Made by a program: the position numbers and the translations under genes. From Atopsyche davidsoni (Eukaryota; Arthropoda; Insecta; Trichoptera; Hydrobiosidae): a stretch of DNA of 64,000 nucleotides. The notes beneath the pieces are model-generated. The model worked only from the letters and a program-made list of their open reading frames with translations, was not told the origin of the DNA and did no database searches. Within the stretch, counting starts at the first letter, position 1. Every line of letters starts with the position of its first letter. The stretch spans positions 12,179,001 through 12,243,000 of the forward strand of contig JAILWY010000026.1 of NCBI GenBank assembly GCA_022113835.1. Reading direction: 5' to 3'. Shown piece by piece: positions 27,290-37,440 of this stretch.

Positions 27290-27356
27290 TTAAATACCTC
27301 TAGTTCGCTGCTTCTTGTCGCATTCATTAGATATTTGCGAACTCAAGGGTTCTGAG
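27290..27356 (+). promoter_or_regulatory. Promoter and non-coding first exon of SOD-like gene D
   Basis: TTAAAT at 27290 and CATTCA at 27321 (31 bp apart), then a short non-coding exon ending TTCTGAG at 27356 before donor GTATAG. The acceptor TTACAG ends at 27564, ten bases before the ATG. The sequence is nearly the same as the gene E promoter. Confidence 0.65.
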
Positions 27357-27574
27357 GTATAGGCTCATTTAATATGATTTTATATCCCAATCAACTGCTG
27401 TACTCTCACCAATACTCTTATCGTTGTCTGATTAAATCGTTTGCTATCTTTCAACTATGTAACTTGAGTGATTATTTATGCTTGCATTGATGTTTTAGTT
27501 GTTTTTTTTAATAAAAAATTATTAAAATATTTTTTATAACCTACTGAATTGTTTATGTTTACAGTTTTCATAAA

Positions 27575-28632
27575 ATGTACGGTGTTGTCGTACTTGTAAT
27601 TTTGGGTGTAAGCGCTGTAAGCAACGGCCAGGTAAGTAAAAAAAACCTCTTCATTATATTCAATTCATTGAATTGATTCGGCAAAGTACTTGCATGTTCA
27701 TTCGTTTTTCTCATTATATATCAAAATCATTTTATACATAGTATCTTCAAGCGATTGTGCACCTGAGAGGCGAGTTAGCCAACGGAGACGTTACCTTCAC
27801 CCAGCAAGTTCTTGACGGAGAGGTTCTCATCGAGGGCACCGTCACAGGTCTGCCGGCAGGTCTTCATGGCTTCCGCGTCCTGGAGGATGATTCGGAAATT
27901 GGTGATGGATGCGGGTCTACCCCTGGCCACTTCAACCCATTCGATGTAAATAAATATTTTTATTTTTGCTATTGAACTATTTTGGAATTCAGAAAAAAAA
28001 CTCTTGAAAATGAGTGTGGAAATTTGGAATTAATTTTATAATTTATAGTATAATATATTAACTTTGTTTATGATAGTAAGAGCTACTTTTGTTTTGAAAA
28101 CAGTCATAGTCAAATGAACACCATTTGTAAATCTTTAAAAATATTTAAGTGTTGTTTGATATATGCAATTTTGTATACAAACATCCCAGTATTACAATTT
28201 GAGTATAATGAAGTATTTATTCGTTTACAAAACACAGAATATAGTATAGTATTGTTATTAGTAATTTATATTACCATCACAAATGAAAGGAATTGAGCAT
28301 ATTCTTTATATTGCACACTGTATCTTCATTTCAAAATATGATTTATTCACGTCACATACATTACTAATGAGCTGTGTTACTGATTCTAACGTTTGGTTGA
28401 GCAGAATGATCACGGCCGCCTTGACGACTTCGAGCGCCAAGCTGGAGACCTCGGCAACATCGAGTTTGGAGAAGATCAAGTGGCCACGATCAGCATCCGC
28501 GACAGTCTCATTTCCCTGAGCGGAGAGAGGAGCATCGTGGCCCGCGCCGTGGTGGTGACTTCCGGCCCCGACTTCTCCACCGAAGACAACTCCAGAAACC
28601 CCGTGTCTTGCGGGATCGTCGAACTCCTCTAA
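27575..28632 (+). CDS. Secreted SOD-like protein (gene D), copper site lost and loop shortened
   Basis: Coding exons 27575-27631, 27742-27945 and 28405-28632, phase 0, giving 162 residues. Exon 1 is a 19-residue signal peptide (MYGVVVLVILGVSAVSNGQ). The barrel is recognisable (AIVHLRGE, VTFTQ, GLPAGLHGF, GHFNPFD, AGDLGNIE, ISLSGERS, PVSCGIV). Ligand changes relative to SOD1: H46 to Arg and H48 to Leu (GFRVLED), H80 to Gln (ERQAGD), H120 to Thr (VVVT) and Arg143 to Pro. It keeps H63, H71, D83 and both disulphide Cys. The electrostatic loop is nine residues shorter than in E, removing the His-rich part. Copper binding should be abolished and the zinc site is also damaged. The frame and splice sites are intact, so it may still make a folded secreted protein. 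It is a close tandem copy of gene E. No consensus AATAAA was seen just downstream. Confidence 0.9.
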
Positions 28633-28916
28633 AAAGTTTCCTTAACTTCAACATTAGATATCATTCAACCCCTTTCATCTTTGAATGCGTTTGAATATAT
28701 TAGCCTGGATATAATCACCTATTTAAATTATTCATTTGCTCAAAATTATATATATCCTATCATGTATTTTCTAAGACGATATTCTTGCTGAAAATATTGT
28801 TATTTAAAATTATAAGTGTGTATTGTTTTTTTTTATATTGTATTTATAAAAAATTACAAATGTATTAAATGTTTGTATTCATAAAACTGCTTCGATTTTT
28901 ATTCACCATTTACTTT

Positions 28917-28921
<5 letters not shown>

Positions 28922-28980
<59 letters not shown>
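28922..28980. repeat. (AT)n microsatellite
   Basis: An uninterrupted AT dinucleotide tract of about 29 units in the 3' flank of gene D. The equivalent flank of gene E lacks it, so it expanded after the duplication. Shorter (TA)n tracts occur near 13777, 23475 and 39545. Confidence 0.95.
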
Positions 28981-28986
<6 letters not shown>

Positions 28987-29129
28987 CGAGCGAAAAATAT
29001 TTATTATTAAAATATAAACATGATTAACCATAGTAAGCGTTGCACTGTACTTTAAAATGATTAGTATTTTATCCATACATATTAACTTGTAACTTTACAA
29101 ACTCACAATAACTTGACATTAAAATGCGA

Positions 29130-29965
29130 TGATCTACCGCAAAGTTTTATATAATATATATATTAATTATGTATGAGAATTTTTTTTTCTACATACTACG
29201 AAAGCTAATACAATTAAAAAGAAATCCTGAAACGAATTCAATGAAATTTTTTTCATGACCTGTTTAGCATAACTTGTTTTCACTACCACTTATGTTTTTC
29301 TTATTTCGTAATAAAATTATTGTTTTCCTCGAAGCGATTACAAGTATAACAATTGAATTTTTTTTTTTATAATTACTAAAAATATTTTCTTTTTCGATTC
29401 CAGATGAAAAAATATCCACACATATTACGACTAGAATTAGTATAAGCCAAAATTTAACACTTGCAGAAAAACATTTATGATTGATGAAAAATTATTGACT
29501 TTTTGTTTGACAGTGTTGTCGCTTCAATATCAAAGCTACAGCATCAATAGAGTTTGTGTATGTATTTATTTAAGACTAAGATAATATCGATAATTGTAGA
29601 TGACCAAAGCTAGATTATTAGAGTGCTATCTATACTTTTAGAGAGATTCGGTCGGTACGTTACGCGGATATCAATGGATGTCTTCTGATTCCCGTGCTCG
29701 TTAAAATATCGCAAAAACGTGGAGAATCTCTCGCAGGCACTTGCATTCGTAAGGAAAGAAATTGAGGAAAAGAGTTGAGAGGAAAAGAGAAAGAATTGAG
29801 GAAAGAATTGTCAATCACCACTCCTCAAAAAGCGATCCGCAATTAAATTCCCAGTCCCGACAGCAAACGACACATTCAACAAAAACGCTGGAGTTGAGCT
29901 GAGAAGAGTTTTGTTACTGCTTGTTTAGATTTCATTTTAATATTAGCAGATTTTTTCATATTTTG
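29130..29965 (+). pseudogene. Orphan duplicate of the gene C promoter; gene body deleted
   Basis: Colinear with about 22480-23270 upstream of gene C. Shared landmarks in order: TACTACGAAAGCTAA, CTTATTTCGTAATAAAATTA, ATATCCACACATATTACGAC, ACCAAAGCTAGATTAT, TCTCTCGCAGGCACTTGC, AGCGATCCG, AATTCCCAGTCCCGACAGCA, then CATTCA at 29873, 30 bp after TTAAAT at 29843. The similarity continues through the putative first exon to about 29950 and then switches abruptly, within TATTTTGATTTAG, to sequence matching the 3' flank of gene C (from about 26755). No SOD exon follows. The simplest reading is that a C+D unit was duplicated and the second C body, about 3.4 kb by reference to C, was deleted. The upstream part of the box is changed from GTATTTAAAT to GCAATTAAAT. 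Confidence 0.72.
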
Positions 29966-31010
29966 ATTTAGTTTATAAACATGATAAACATGATATGTTT
30001 CTCTAAATAAAGACAGTTAATGTAGAAATATTTATACAATAATTATAGAAAAATATTGTCATTTTCTAAGTAGGCAAGTACACAAAACGTAAACATTCTT
30101 TCATTTACATTACAAATAATACCATGCAATTGTATTCCTGGAAGTGTTGCTTTATTTGTCTTAAAAATTGATAACGGAATTTTTTTGAGTTATATTAGTT
30201 GTAGTACAGTAACATATAAAAATAAAAAAAAGTAAAAATAGTAATTAATATTAATAAATATTCTAAAAAAATGCCAGACTGTATTAAAGTAACTATTTGT
30301 ATTATAACAAATTATTATCGTGGAGATAGATAAATATTATTTTAAAATTTCGATATATTTTAAAAGGGGGAGGCTTGGTATAATTAATATATATTATTTT
30401 ACAAAAGAATTTTTTTTTATCAATAATATTAATTTAAACAATTTTTAAACGAATAACTAATTTTCTTCTTATAATTTATTATAGTAAAATAATACTTCTT
30501 TGATTATAAAAAATGTCCACATTTAATCTGTTATTTTTGGCTAGTAAATGAGTTTAGCCGTAAAAAAAAAAACTTTTGAATTTACACTTGTTGTATGTAG
30601 TTTTAAGTATCAAGCCCGATGAATATTTTACTGAATTGGGGAGTTCAGTCGATATTTATAATTCAGTCATAACTTAGATGTCAAAAATTCAAGTTCAAAG
30701 AATTTTTAAAATAGAAATCATCATCCCTCACGAATATTTTCATGATCAACAATATGGATTCTGCAGTAATTATAAATAATGTAATAAAAATATATAACGG
30801 AAAGTCGTTATGCGACATTCTGTGTAGGCACTTAAAGATTTTTACAAAAACGTAAACCAAGGGTACATAAACAATAAAGATAAGGAAAATTATTGGAAAA
30901 TCCATTTTTTTTCAAAATGATAATGAACCTTGATTGCAAGCGTTAGTATGTTAAAATGTAGTAATAAAATATAACAATACGCAAGGTTTTCCTTTAATTA
31001 GTCATCGCTG
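29966..31010. repeat. Duplicated intergenic flank between C and D, now upstream of gene E
   Basis: Matches 26755-27280 in order: AACATGATATG, TTCATTTACATTACAAATAA, ACCATGCAATTGTATTC, ATATTAGTTGTAGTACAGTA, GTAATAAAATATAACAATAC and GGTTTTCCTTTAAT. Relative to that copy it carries about 0.6 kb of extra AT-rich sequence near 30330-30910 without recognised coding or terminal repeats. Confidence 0.65.
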
Positions 31011-31022
31011 GGCCCGTACTGC

Positions 31023-31109
31023 TTAAATACCTGTAGTTTGCTGCTTCTTGTCACATTCATCAGTGGATCATCAGAGCTCAAAGTTATTTGCGAACTCAAG
31101 GGTCCTGAG
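31023..31109 (+). promoter_or_regulatory. Promoter and non-coding first exon of SOD-like gene E
   Basis: TTAAAT at 31023 and CATTCATCAGT at 31054, which includes the arthropod initiator core TCAGT. The non-coding exon ends GTCCTGAG at 31109 before donor GTATAG; acceptor TTACAG ends at 31327, ten bases before the ATG. Near-identical to the gene D promoter. Confidence 0.67.
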
Positions 31110-31337
31110 GTATAGACTCATTGTGTATGAATTTATATCCTTATCAACTGCTGTTCTCACATCACTAATCTTATCATTTTATAATTAAATCGTTTGCTAT
31201 ACATCGTTTAAACTATGTAACTTGAGTGATTAATTGGTGATGCTTGCATTGATTTTTTAGTTGTTTTTTTTTTATAGAAAGTTATTAAAATATTTTTTAT
31301 AACCTACTGAATTGTTTTTGTTTACAGTTTTCATAAA

Positions 31338-32438
31338 ATGTACCGTCTTGTCGTACTTGTAGTTTTGGCTGTTAGCGCTGTAAGCAACGGCCAGGTAAGC
31401 AAAAAAACCTCTTCATTATAATCAATTTATTGAATCGATTCCATGAAGTACTTACATATTTATTCGTTTTTCTCACTGTATATAAAAAATCATTTTTTAC
31501 ATAGCACCTTCGAGCAATTGTGCATTTGAGAGGCGAGTTAGCCAACGGAGATGTGACCTTCACCCAGCAAGTTCCCGACGGAGAGGTTCTCATCGAGGGC
31601 ACCGTCACAGGTCTGCCGGCAGGTCTTCATGGCTTCCACGTCCTGGAGGATGCGGAAATTGGCGAAGGATGCGAGACTACCTCCGGCCATTTCAACCCAT
31701 TCGATGTAAATAAATATTTATATTTTTGCTATTGAAATATTTTGGCATTCAGAGGAAAGAACTCTTGAAAATGAGTTTGGAAATTTGGAATTATTTTTAA
31801 TACTACGTCACGTTAATTAAAAGAGATTTGTGTTTACATTGTTATTGTCAGTTAGAGCTGCTTTTGCTTTGAAAACAGTCATAGTCAAAGGAACACCATT
31901 TATAAATCTTTAGAAATAAGTGTCGTTTAATTTATGGTATTTTGTATACAAACATTCCAGTATTATAATTGGAGTTTGTCTTTGCAAACGAAATGAGTAT
32001 TTATTCGTTTGCAAAACACAGAATATAGTATAGTTTTGTTATTAGTAATTTATATTACCATCACAAATGAAAGGAATTGAGCATTTTCTTTACACACTGT
32101 ATGTTCATTTGAAAATATGATTTATTCACGCCACTTACATTGCTAATGAGCTGTGTTATTGATTCATACGTTTGGTTGAGCAGAATGATCACGGCCACCC
32201 TGACGACTCCGAGCGCCACGTTGGAGACCTCGGCAACATCGAGTTTGGAGCAGACCAAGTGGCCACGATCAGCATCCGCGACAGTCTCATTTCCCTGAGC
32301 GGAGAGAGGAGCATCGTGGGCCGCGCCGTGGTGGTGACTTCCGGTCCCGACGACCACGGCCACACCAGCCACCCTGACTCCCCCATCGACGGCAACTCCG
32401 GAGACCCCGTCTCTTGCGGGATCGTCCAACTCCTCTGA
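31338..32438 (+). CDS. Secreted SOD-like protein (gene E), copper site lost, zinc site kept
   Basis: Coding exons 31338-31394, 31505-31705 and 32184-32438, phase 0, 170 residues. Signal peptide MYRLVVLVVLAVSAVSNGQ, then the barrel with GLHGFHVLED: H46 kept but H48 is Leu. The bridging His (GHFNPFD), H71 (NDHGHP), H80 and D83 (ERHVGDLGN) remain, so the zinc site looks whole. H120 is Thr (VVVT) and Arg143 is Pro (GDPVSCG), so only two of four copper ligands remain and dismutase activity is unlikely. The electrostatic loop is replaced by the His/Asp-rich segment DDHGHTSHPDS. The disulphide Cys pair is kept. The exon 3 acceptor is a GAGCAG tandem site that could add one Gln. It is a recent tandem copy of D with an intact frame, and could be a metal-binding or decoy secreted protein; function is unknown. 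Confidence 0.93.
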
Positions 32439-33681
32439 AAACTTTCGCAAACTTCAACTTTACCATAGATACGCTATGACCTCTTTAATGCTTGTATGCA
32501 TGTGAATATATTCGTCTAGGTATTTTTAGCACCTATTAAATATATTCACTAGCACAAAAAAATATATTTTATCATATATCTTCTTAGACGATATTTATCC
32601 TAAAAATATTGTTGTGTATGTGTTTTGTTTTTTTTTAAATATTGTATATCTATTAAATGTTTATATTCAAAAAAACTGCTTTGATTTTTATCCACAAATC
32701 TTTACAAAAATAGTGAGTGTTTTGACATTTCAAAGAGTTCATAAGACCTTTGCAAGTGAAAAATATTTATTGTTAAAATATACATGATTAACTATGGTAA
32801 GCGTTGTACTGTAATTTAAAATTTTCAATTTTTTTTGACCACACATATTTACTTGTAATTTTACAAACTGGCAATATCATTTACAAGAGCGAACGAGATA
32901 GAACATAAAAAATTACAATATAAATTGCTACAATGGTTCGGTTTTACAATCAGCGTCAGAAGTTAAAATGGAGTCTTTTATGTATTACCATATAATTAAG
33001 ATATGGCGTCATATTTTTATACTTAAATAATGTTTAATAATTTAAAATGTTACAGTGAATATCATATTAAGTAATGAATTCTCTCTCAAACTTGGACGGA
33101 CTGTCATGGTTATATCGTAATGTGTAGGTATGCTGTAATTTACCTAAATGCAACTTGGTGACATTATTAAATATGGCGTGATTCAAAAGTGTTAGTAAAA
33201 GTTATGATTTTGTCAGTTAGAAGTCAATTTTGATTTTGTGGGTATCGAAACTTGTTTAAAATATTTTTTTAAGATGCACTACAGGTACCGATTACTTATT
33301 TAACATTAATCAACTGCTATATATTATTATATATGTATATTTAGAAATAATAAGGAAAATGCAAGGCACTTGCAATTATCAAGAATCCTTCTATCATGAA
33401 CATGTACACATGTGAGTAGGTATGTACTTATAGTTTTTTTTTGTCGTTTTCTTTAATTTATTAATAAAAACATGTATGGCTTAGCACAGATGCATATCAA
33501 TTTTTTAAAATTAAAATTGATTCATTTTTTTGACCTCTTTGTTTAAAGTTGCAATACTGAGTAATTTCTGTATATGGGTAAAAAAATTATGAATTGTATT
33601 ATTACGTTAAATTTCATAAGATAAAAAAAGAAATCACAATTGAATAGTTATTCTTGTTAACTAATATTTTATTTAAAAACT
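32439..33681. other. 3' flank of gene E
   Basis: The first 430 bases match the 3' flank of gene D (for example GAAAAATATTTATT, TACTTGTAATTTTACAAACT), confirming that the duplicated unit includes this flank. The rest shows nothing recognisable until the pseudo-exon at 33682. Confidence 0.6.
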
Positions 33682-33794
33682 GACAGTTATATTGAAAAAA
33701 AAACATTAATGGTCACGTTATCGTGATGACTAAAAGTAAAGATGATAAAGGCCACTCCAGCCACCCTCACTCACATAGTAATTCAAACCTATGA
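33682..33794 (+). pseudogene. Decayed SOD-like exon, gene F type
   Basis: A clear remnant of the last SOD-like exon. Reading from 33705 gives a peptide that parallels gene F: a GHVIVMT strand where F has GRAVVVT, followed by DDKGHSSHPHSH where F has DDHGHSSHPHSH. At the DNA level GGCCACTCCAGCCACCCTCA is identical to F. Upstream, GACAGTTATATTGAA at 33682 corresponds to the F segment DSAISLN with a deletion and frameshift in an A run. A stop follows at 33792, before the Cys146 segment. No promoter, signal exon or first barrel exon belonging to it was found. It shows that at least one further paralogue existed between E and F. Confidence 0.75.
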
Positions 33795-34640
33795 CACCTC
33801 ATCTCCTTTCAGGCTTTATTTATATTAGACATTCTGACTTATATTATTTTAATTATCTACGTGAATATTACGAGAATGCTGCTGTAAATTAATTTAAAGT
33901 TATGATACACTTAAAAAATAAAAATTATATAACCAATTGGCTAAAAGAAGTATTAAAATAATTTGGTTGTTAAAACTCGCACTTTTTAAGTGTTGTTATT
34001 CGAGGCTTCATTTTATTTAATTTAAATGTTTATTTATTTTTAATTAAATGGATGGAAGAAACTATACATATTTTAAATTTCAACTGAGTTTCTTTTGCGT
34101 GAATTTCAAAACACATAAAAAACATTACGTGGATCTTTTGTAGAGTTCATGTCTTCCAATGCAATAATGGAGATAATCAAAACTATTCTCACTCATTTTA
34201 TCTAATCAGCAATATACTTTTTATTAAAAAAGCAGCTTTACAGTCAAAAAGTAGGACCAACTGGACAAATGACAAACGGACAAATGACATAATTGTGCAA
34301 ACAGAAAATAAAGTAAACAAGGTAAGGTGTGCACATCTTATTATAAAATTATTGTTGTAATTAAGTAGTTATAGTTTTATTGAAAAGGAATTCCAGTGTG
34401 CATTGTGTTTGTTTTTTTGATCGATTCTTCTATTTTTTTCTGACACGCTTATGCATAAAACATAATATACGGGGACTTCCACAGCCTTATGAAGAATTAC
34501 AGCCAACATGTAAAAAATAAAATAAAAGTATAAGGAAAATGATTTATTAAAACTAGGAGCAAGACTTGTTTGAATACAATTCATGTACAAAGTAAGAAGT
34601 TGTATTACCTGTAGATGATGTCATTACTTCAGCAGATCTG
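33795..34640. other. AT-rich intergenic region before gene F
   Basis: No gene or recognised repeat; separates the pseudo-exon from the gene F promoter. Confidence 0.4.
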
Positions 34641-34641
34641 C

Positions 34642-34727
34642 TTATATAGCGATATTCCGCTGCTCTTCGTTACATTTATTGACTGGTTTCCGAGTCAACA
34701 GCTACCTGTGCGCTTAAGGATCACCAG
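34642..34727 (+). promoter_or_regulatory. Promoter and non-coding first exon of SOD-like gene F
   Basis: TTATATAG at 34642 is followed 31 bp later by CATTTATTGACTGG at 34673. The exon ends ATCACCAG at 34727 before donor GTATGT. The acceptor AATAG ends at 35182, eleven bases before the ATG. More diverged than the D/E promoters but with the same spacing. Confidence 0.6.
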
Positions 34728-35193
34728 GTATGTTTATATTACTCCAGTTTTCCTTTGTAACACTCCTGTCATTATAAATTGTTTATATATTTGATTGCTC
34801 CGACTGACTATTAAGTTGACTATCCTATTACAAAAATAATGTAAAATGAAATATTTTTATTTAATACGTGGACTAAATCTAGTGTAAAACGATTTTCAAT
34901 TGAACTAATTTAACATTAACAAATGACATTTAATAAAAACAAAAACAGAATTAACATCAGATATAAATTCTGTAATATTATTATTTGTTTGCAATCATAT
35001 TTCATTAATAGTTGATAGTGATATTATTTGTTTCACTTCACTATGTATTTTAAAACATCTTTTTTTGGTTAAATTTCACGGTATAATTTGTCTTATTTTT
35101 TATGTGTTTGTTTGGTGCAAAAACTTTTATTATTCTCGGTAGTATCTAATGACTCATTAAAAGTCTTTTTTCATTTCAATAGATATTGAAAAC

Positions 35194-36296
35194 ATGTGCC
35201 GTCTTGTCTTACTTGTCGTCTTGGCAGCTTGCGCTGTGAGCAATGCCGAAGTGAGTATAAAACATCATTAATTAATCCAAATATGAATTTAACATTATCA
35301 TCACCAATCATTTAGACCGTTTAAGATATTTACACTATGAACACTGGCTTAGCATAAATATATGTTCAGTGAGATGGTCGCTAATCTCCTCTGAGGAGAG
35401 GCACCTGAAGAAGACTAGAAGACCAATCAAAATAATAAGTATTAATAAATTGATATTAACATCTTATTGATTTCATCGTAAATTTTCCAAAAATATATTA
35501 TATAATTAAATTAACATTTGTATTTTTTTTCTAGACCTTGCGAGCGATCGTAAAGCTCAAAGGAGAGTCGGTCAACGGAGAGGTGACCTTCACGCAGGCT
35601 GAGAACCAGGGGGGAGTCCTCATCGAGGGCACCGTCTCTGGTCTGCCGGCAGGACTCTATGGGTTCCACGTCCTAGAAGATGGGGAAATCGGCGAAGGGT
35701 GCAAGACTTCTTCCGGACACTTCAATCCCTATAACGTAGGCATATATTTTAACTATTATTTTCAAATATATTCAAAAACAGCGGCAACTTACCACGTTTC
35801 ATTTCATTGAAATTTTTATAAGTGGTACTGTTATTTATTAAAATAACAGTACCACTATCAATAATAATGAATTATTATTGAAAAAGTGTTACTTTTTTAA
35901 TTTGTTGGTATTTTTAAAATATCGTTAGTATAAAATTTGTTATAACCAGATTTGTTTTAAAATAAGCGTATAAGTTAAATTTTTTTTATCCACTAATACT
36001 GAATAACAATCTTACTTATTCTGGTGATTTCTATTGAGCAGCAGGATCATGGCCATCCCGATGACCTCGAACGCCACGTTGGAGACCTCGGCAACATCAA
36101 GTTCGGAGAGGACCGCGTAGCCAAGGTCAGCATCCGCGACAGTGCCATTTCCCTGAACGGGGAGAGAAGCATCGTCGGCCGCGCCGTGGTGGTGACTTCC
36201 GGGGAGGATGACCACGGCCACTCCAGCCACCCTCACTCACACGTCAACGGCAACTCGGGAGAGCCTGTCACCTGCGGGGTTGTCCAGCTTGTTTGA
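35194..36296 (+). CDS. Secreted SOD-like protein (gene F) with a His-rich electrostatic loop
   Basis: Coding exons 35194-35250, 35535-35735 and 36042-36296, phase 0, 170 residues. Signal peptide MCRLVLLVVLAACAVSNAE, then AIVKLKGESVNGEVTFTQ and GLYGFHVLEDGEIGEGC: H46 kept, H48 is Leu. The bridging His (GHFNPYN), H71 (DHGHP) and H80/D83 (ERHVGDLGN) remain, so a zinc site is expected. H120 is Thr and Arg143 is Pro (GEPVTCG), so the copper site is incomplete. The loop between the lost H120 and the disulphide Cys reads DDHGHSSHPHSHVNGNSG, with five His in twelve residues, which could form a new metal-binding surface. The acceptor is a triple GAGCAGCAG site. Intron 2 has a perfect 16-bp stem-loop and intron 1 a dispersed-repeat copy. 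AATAAA at 36535. Confidence 0.93.
35337..35416 (+). repeat. Dispersed repeat, copy 2
   Basis: An 80-bp segment in gene F intron 1, colinear end to end with the copy in tetraspanin intron 4 (45297-45376). Shared parts include TGAACACT, TTTATG/ATATG, GGTCGC, CTCCTCTGAG and AGAGGCACC. Probably a SINE or retroelement-tail fragment. Confidence 0.65.
35821..35856. repeat. Perfect 16-bp inverted repeat with 4-base loop
   Basis: Arms AGTGGTACTGTTATTT and its exact reverse complement flank ATTA in gene F intron 2. The hairpin is too short for a canonical microRNA precursor and is not GC-rich; function unknown. Confidence 0.85.
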
Positions 36297-37096
36297 ATTC
36301 ACTTCACCTTTAAAAAAAATGTAAAATAACACTACGTTGATAAAAGTTTTTGGAAGATTGGAATGATTTTTTAAAGATTGGAATATTGTTTATTTGATTT
36401 AGGTATTTTTAAAAGGCTATTACTAAACATAACTAGAACTTGTTTTTGTATATTTGTATATTTTATCGCCACCCCTGAAATGTGATTTAATTGATTTAAG
36501 CAATGTTTTTAATATTGAATCTATATAGAAAATTAATAAAAAATTAGCATTGAAACTGATATATTATTATGAAAAATGATCTCATTTCACTAATTTTCTA
36601 TAACCTAAATCATAATGTCGATTTAAGAACAGAGCTACATAAACGTACGATTAAATCAAAATTCACAAATAACATTTGCATGTGTTTATAAACAAAGATA
36701 TAGCGAGTATTTTATAACATGAAATAAAATATTATTAATTTTATTTTTGTGTAGACCGTCTTACAGAAATAACGTTTTTGCCTATACAGGTTTGATTGAT
36801 TGATAATGATTTAGTACATTTTATGTAATGCACCGGCCATGTAAGCTTGGGGATGTGGGTTCAAATCCCACACAAATCACGATGATATTTTCTTTAATCA
36901 ATTTTCAATATTTGAAAAAATGTACTTAAACATTATCAATGAAATAATAAATTTAACTAAATTGTTATTTGTTTAAATTACTAACGACACTTCAGGTACA
37001 GTTGAAAATTTTAAACAGGCAATATAAACAATTATATTAGGTCTCTCACAACCTCTTGGGTTAGCTAGCGTCCTAAATTTTTAATTACCTCATCTC

Positions 37097-37440
37097 GTTA
37101 CTACAAAACTGGAACAGAATGATACCAAATCAATATTTATCTGAAATTAGGGCGTCAAATTGAAATAAGTTCACTGTAATTACGTACTGCTAAATTTTCA
37201 AATTAAGGTCAGAGCTTATTCCACCCCTTAGTATTTTACTATTGTTTGCTTTGGGCGGGGAAAAATTGGAACAAAGCTATTATTAACCAGAAAAAGTAAG
37301 CTAAACGCCATGGAGATACGTATTTGATTAAAATTGACCTGGTCAGAGAAAGTCACTTAAATTTTAAGTTTCATTACAATCGTGTGATTTGTGATAGTTT
37401 AATGTAAACTTTCATGAGCATGTTCCAGTTTTGTAACTAG
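37097..37440. mobile_element. MITE-like element with about 20-bp terminal inverted repeats
   Basis: The left end carries CAAAACTGGAACA and the right end TGTTCCAGTTTTG, exact reverse complements, with partial similarity extending outward (GTTACTA on the left, TAACTAG on the right). About 344 bp and non-coding. No convincing target-site duplication, so the superfamily is unassigned. Confidence 0.5.

Noticed and set aside
28922..28980. (AT)n tract as a replication or boundary element
   Set aside because: It is a plain microsatellite absent from the duplicate flank of gene E; nothing supports a special function.
31372..32450. Minus-strand frames over gene E, including one of 129 codons
   Set aside because: Mirror of the GC-rich coding exons; the plus-strand frames carry the SOD motifs.
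36840..36885. Possible tRNA gene (GTGGGTTCAAATCCCAC)
   Set aside because: Only a T-arm-like hairpin is present; no acceptor, D or anticodon stems. Better seen as a SINE remnant, as are the similar fragments near 19661 and 43805.
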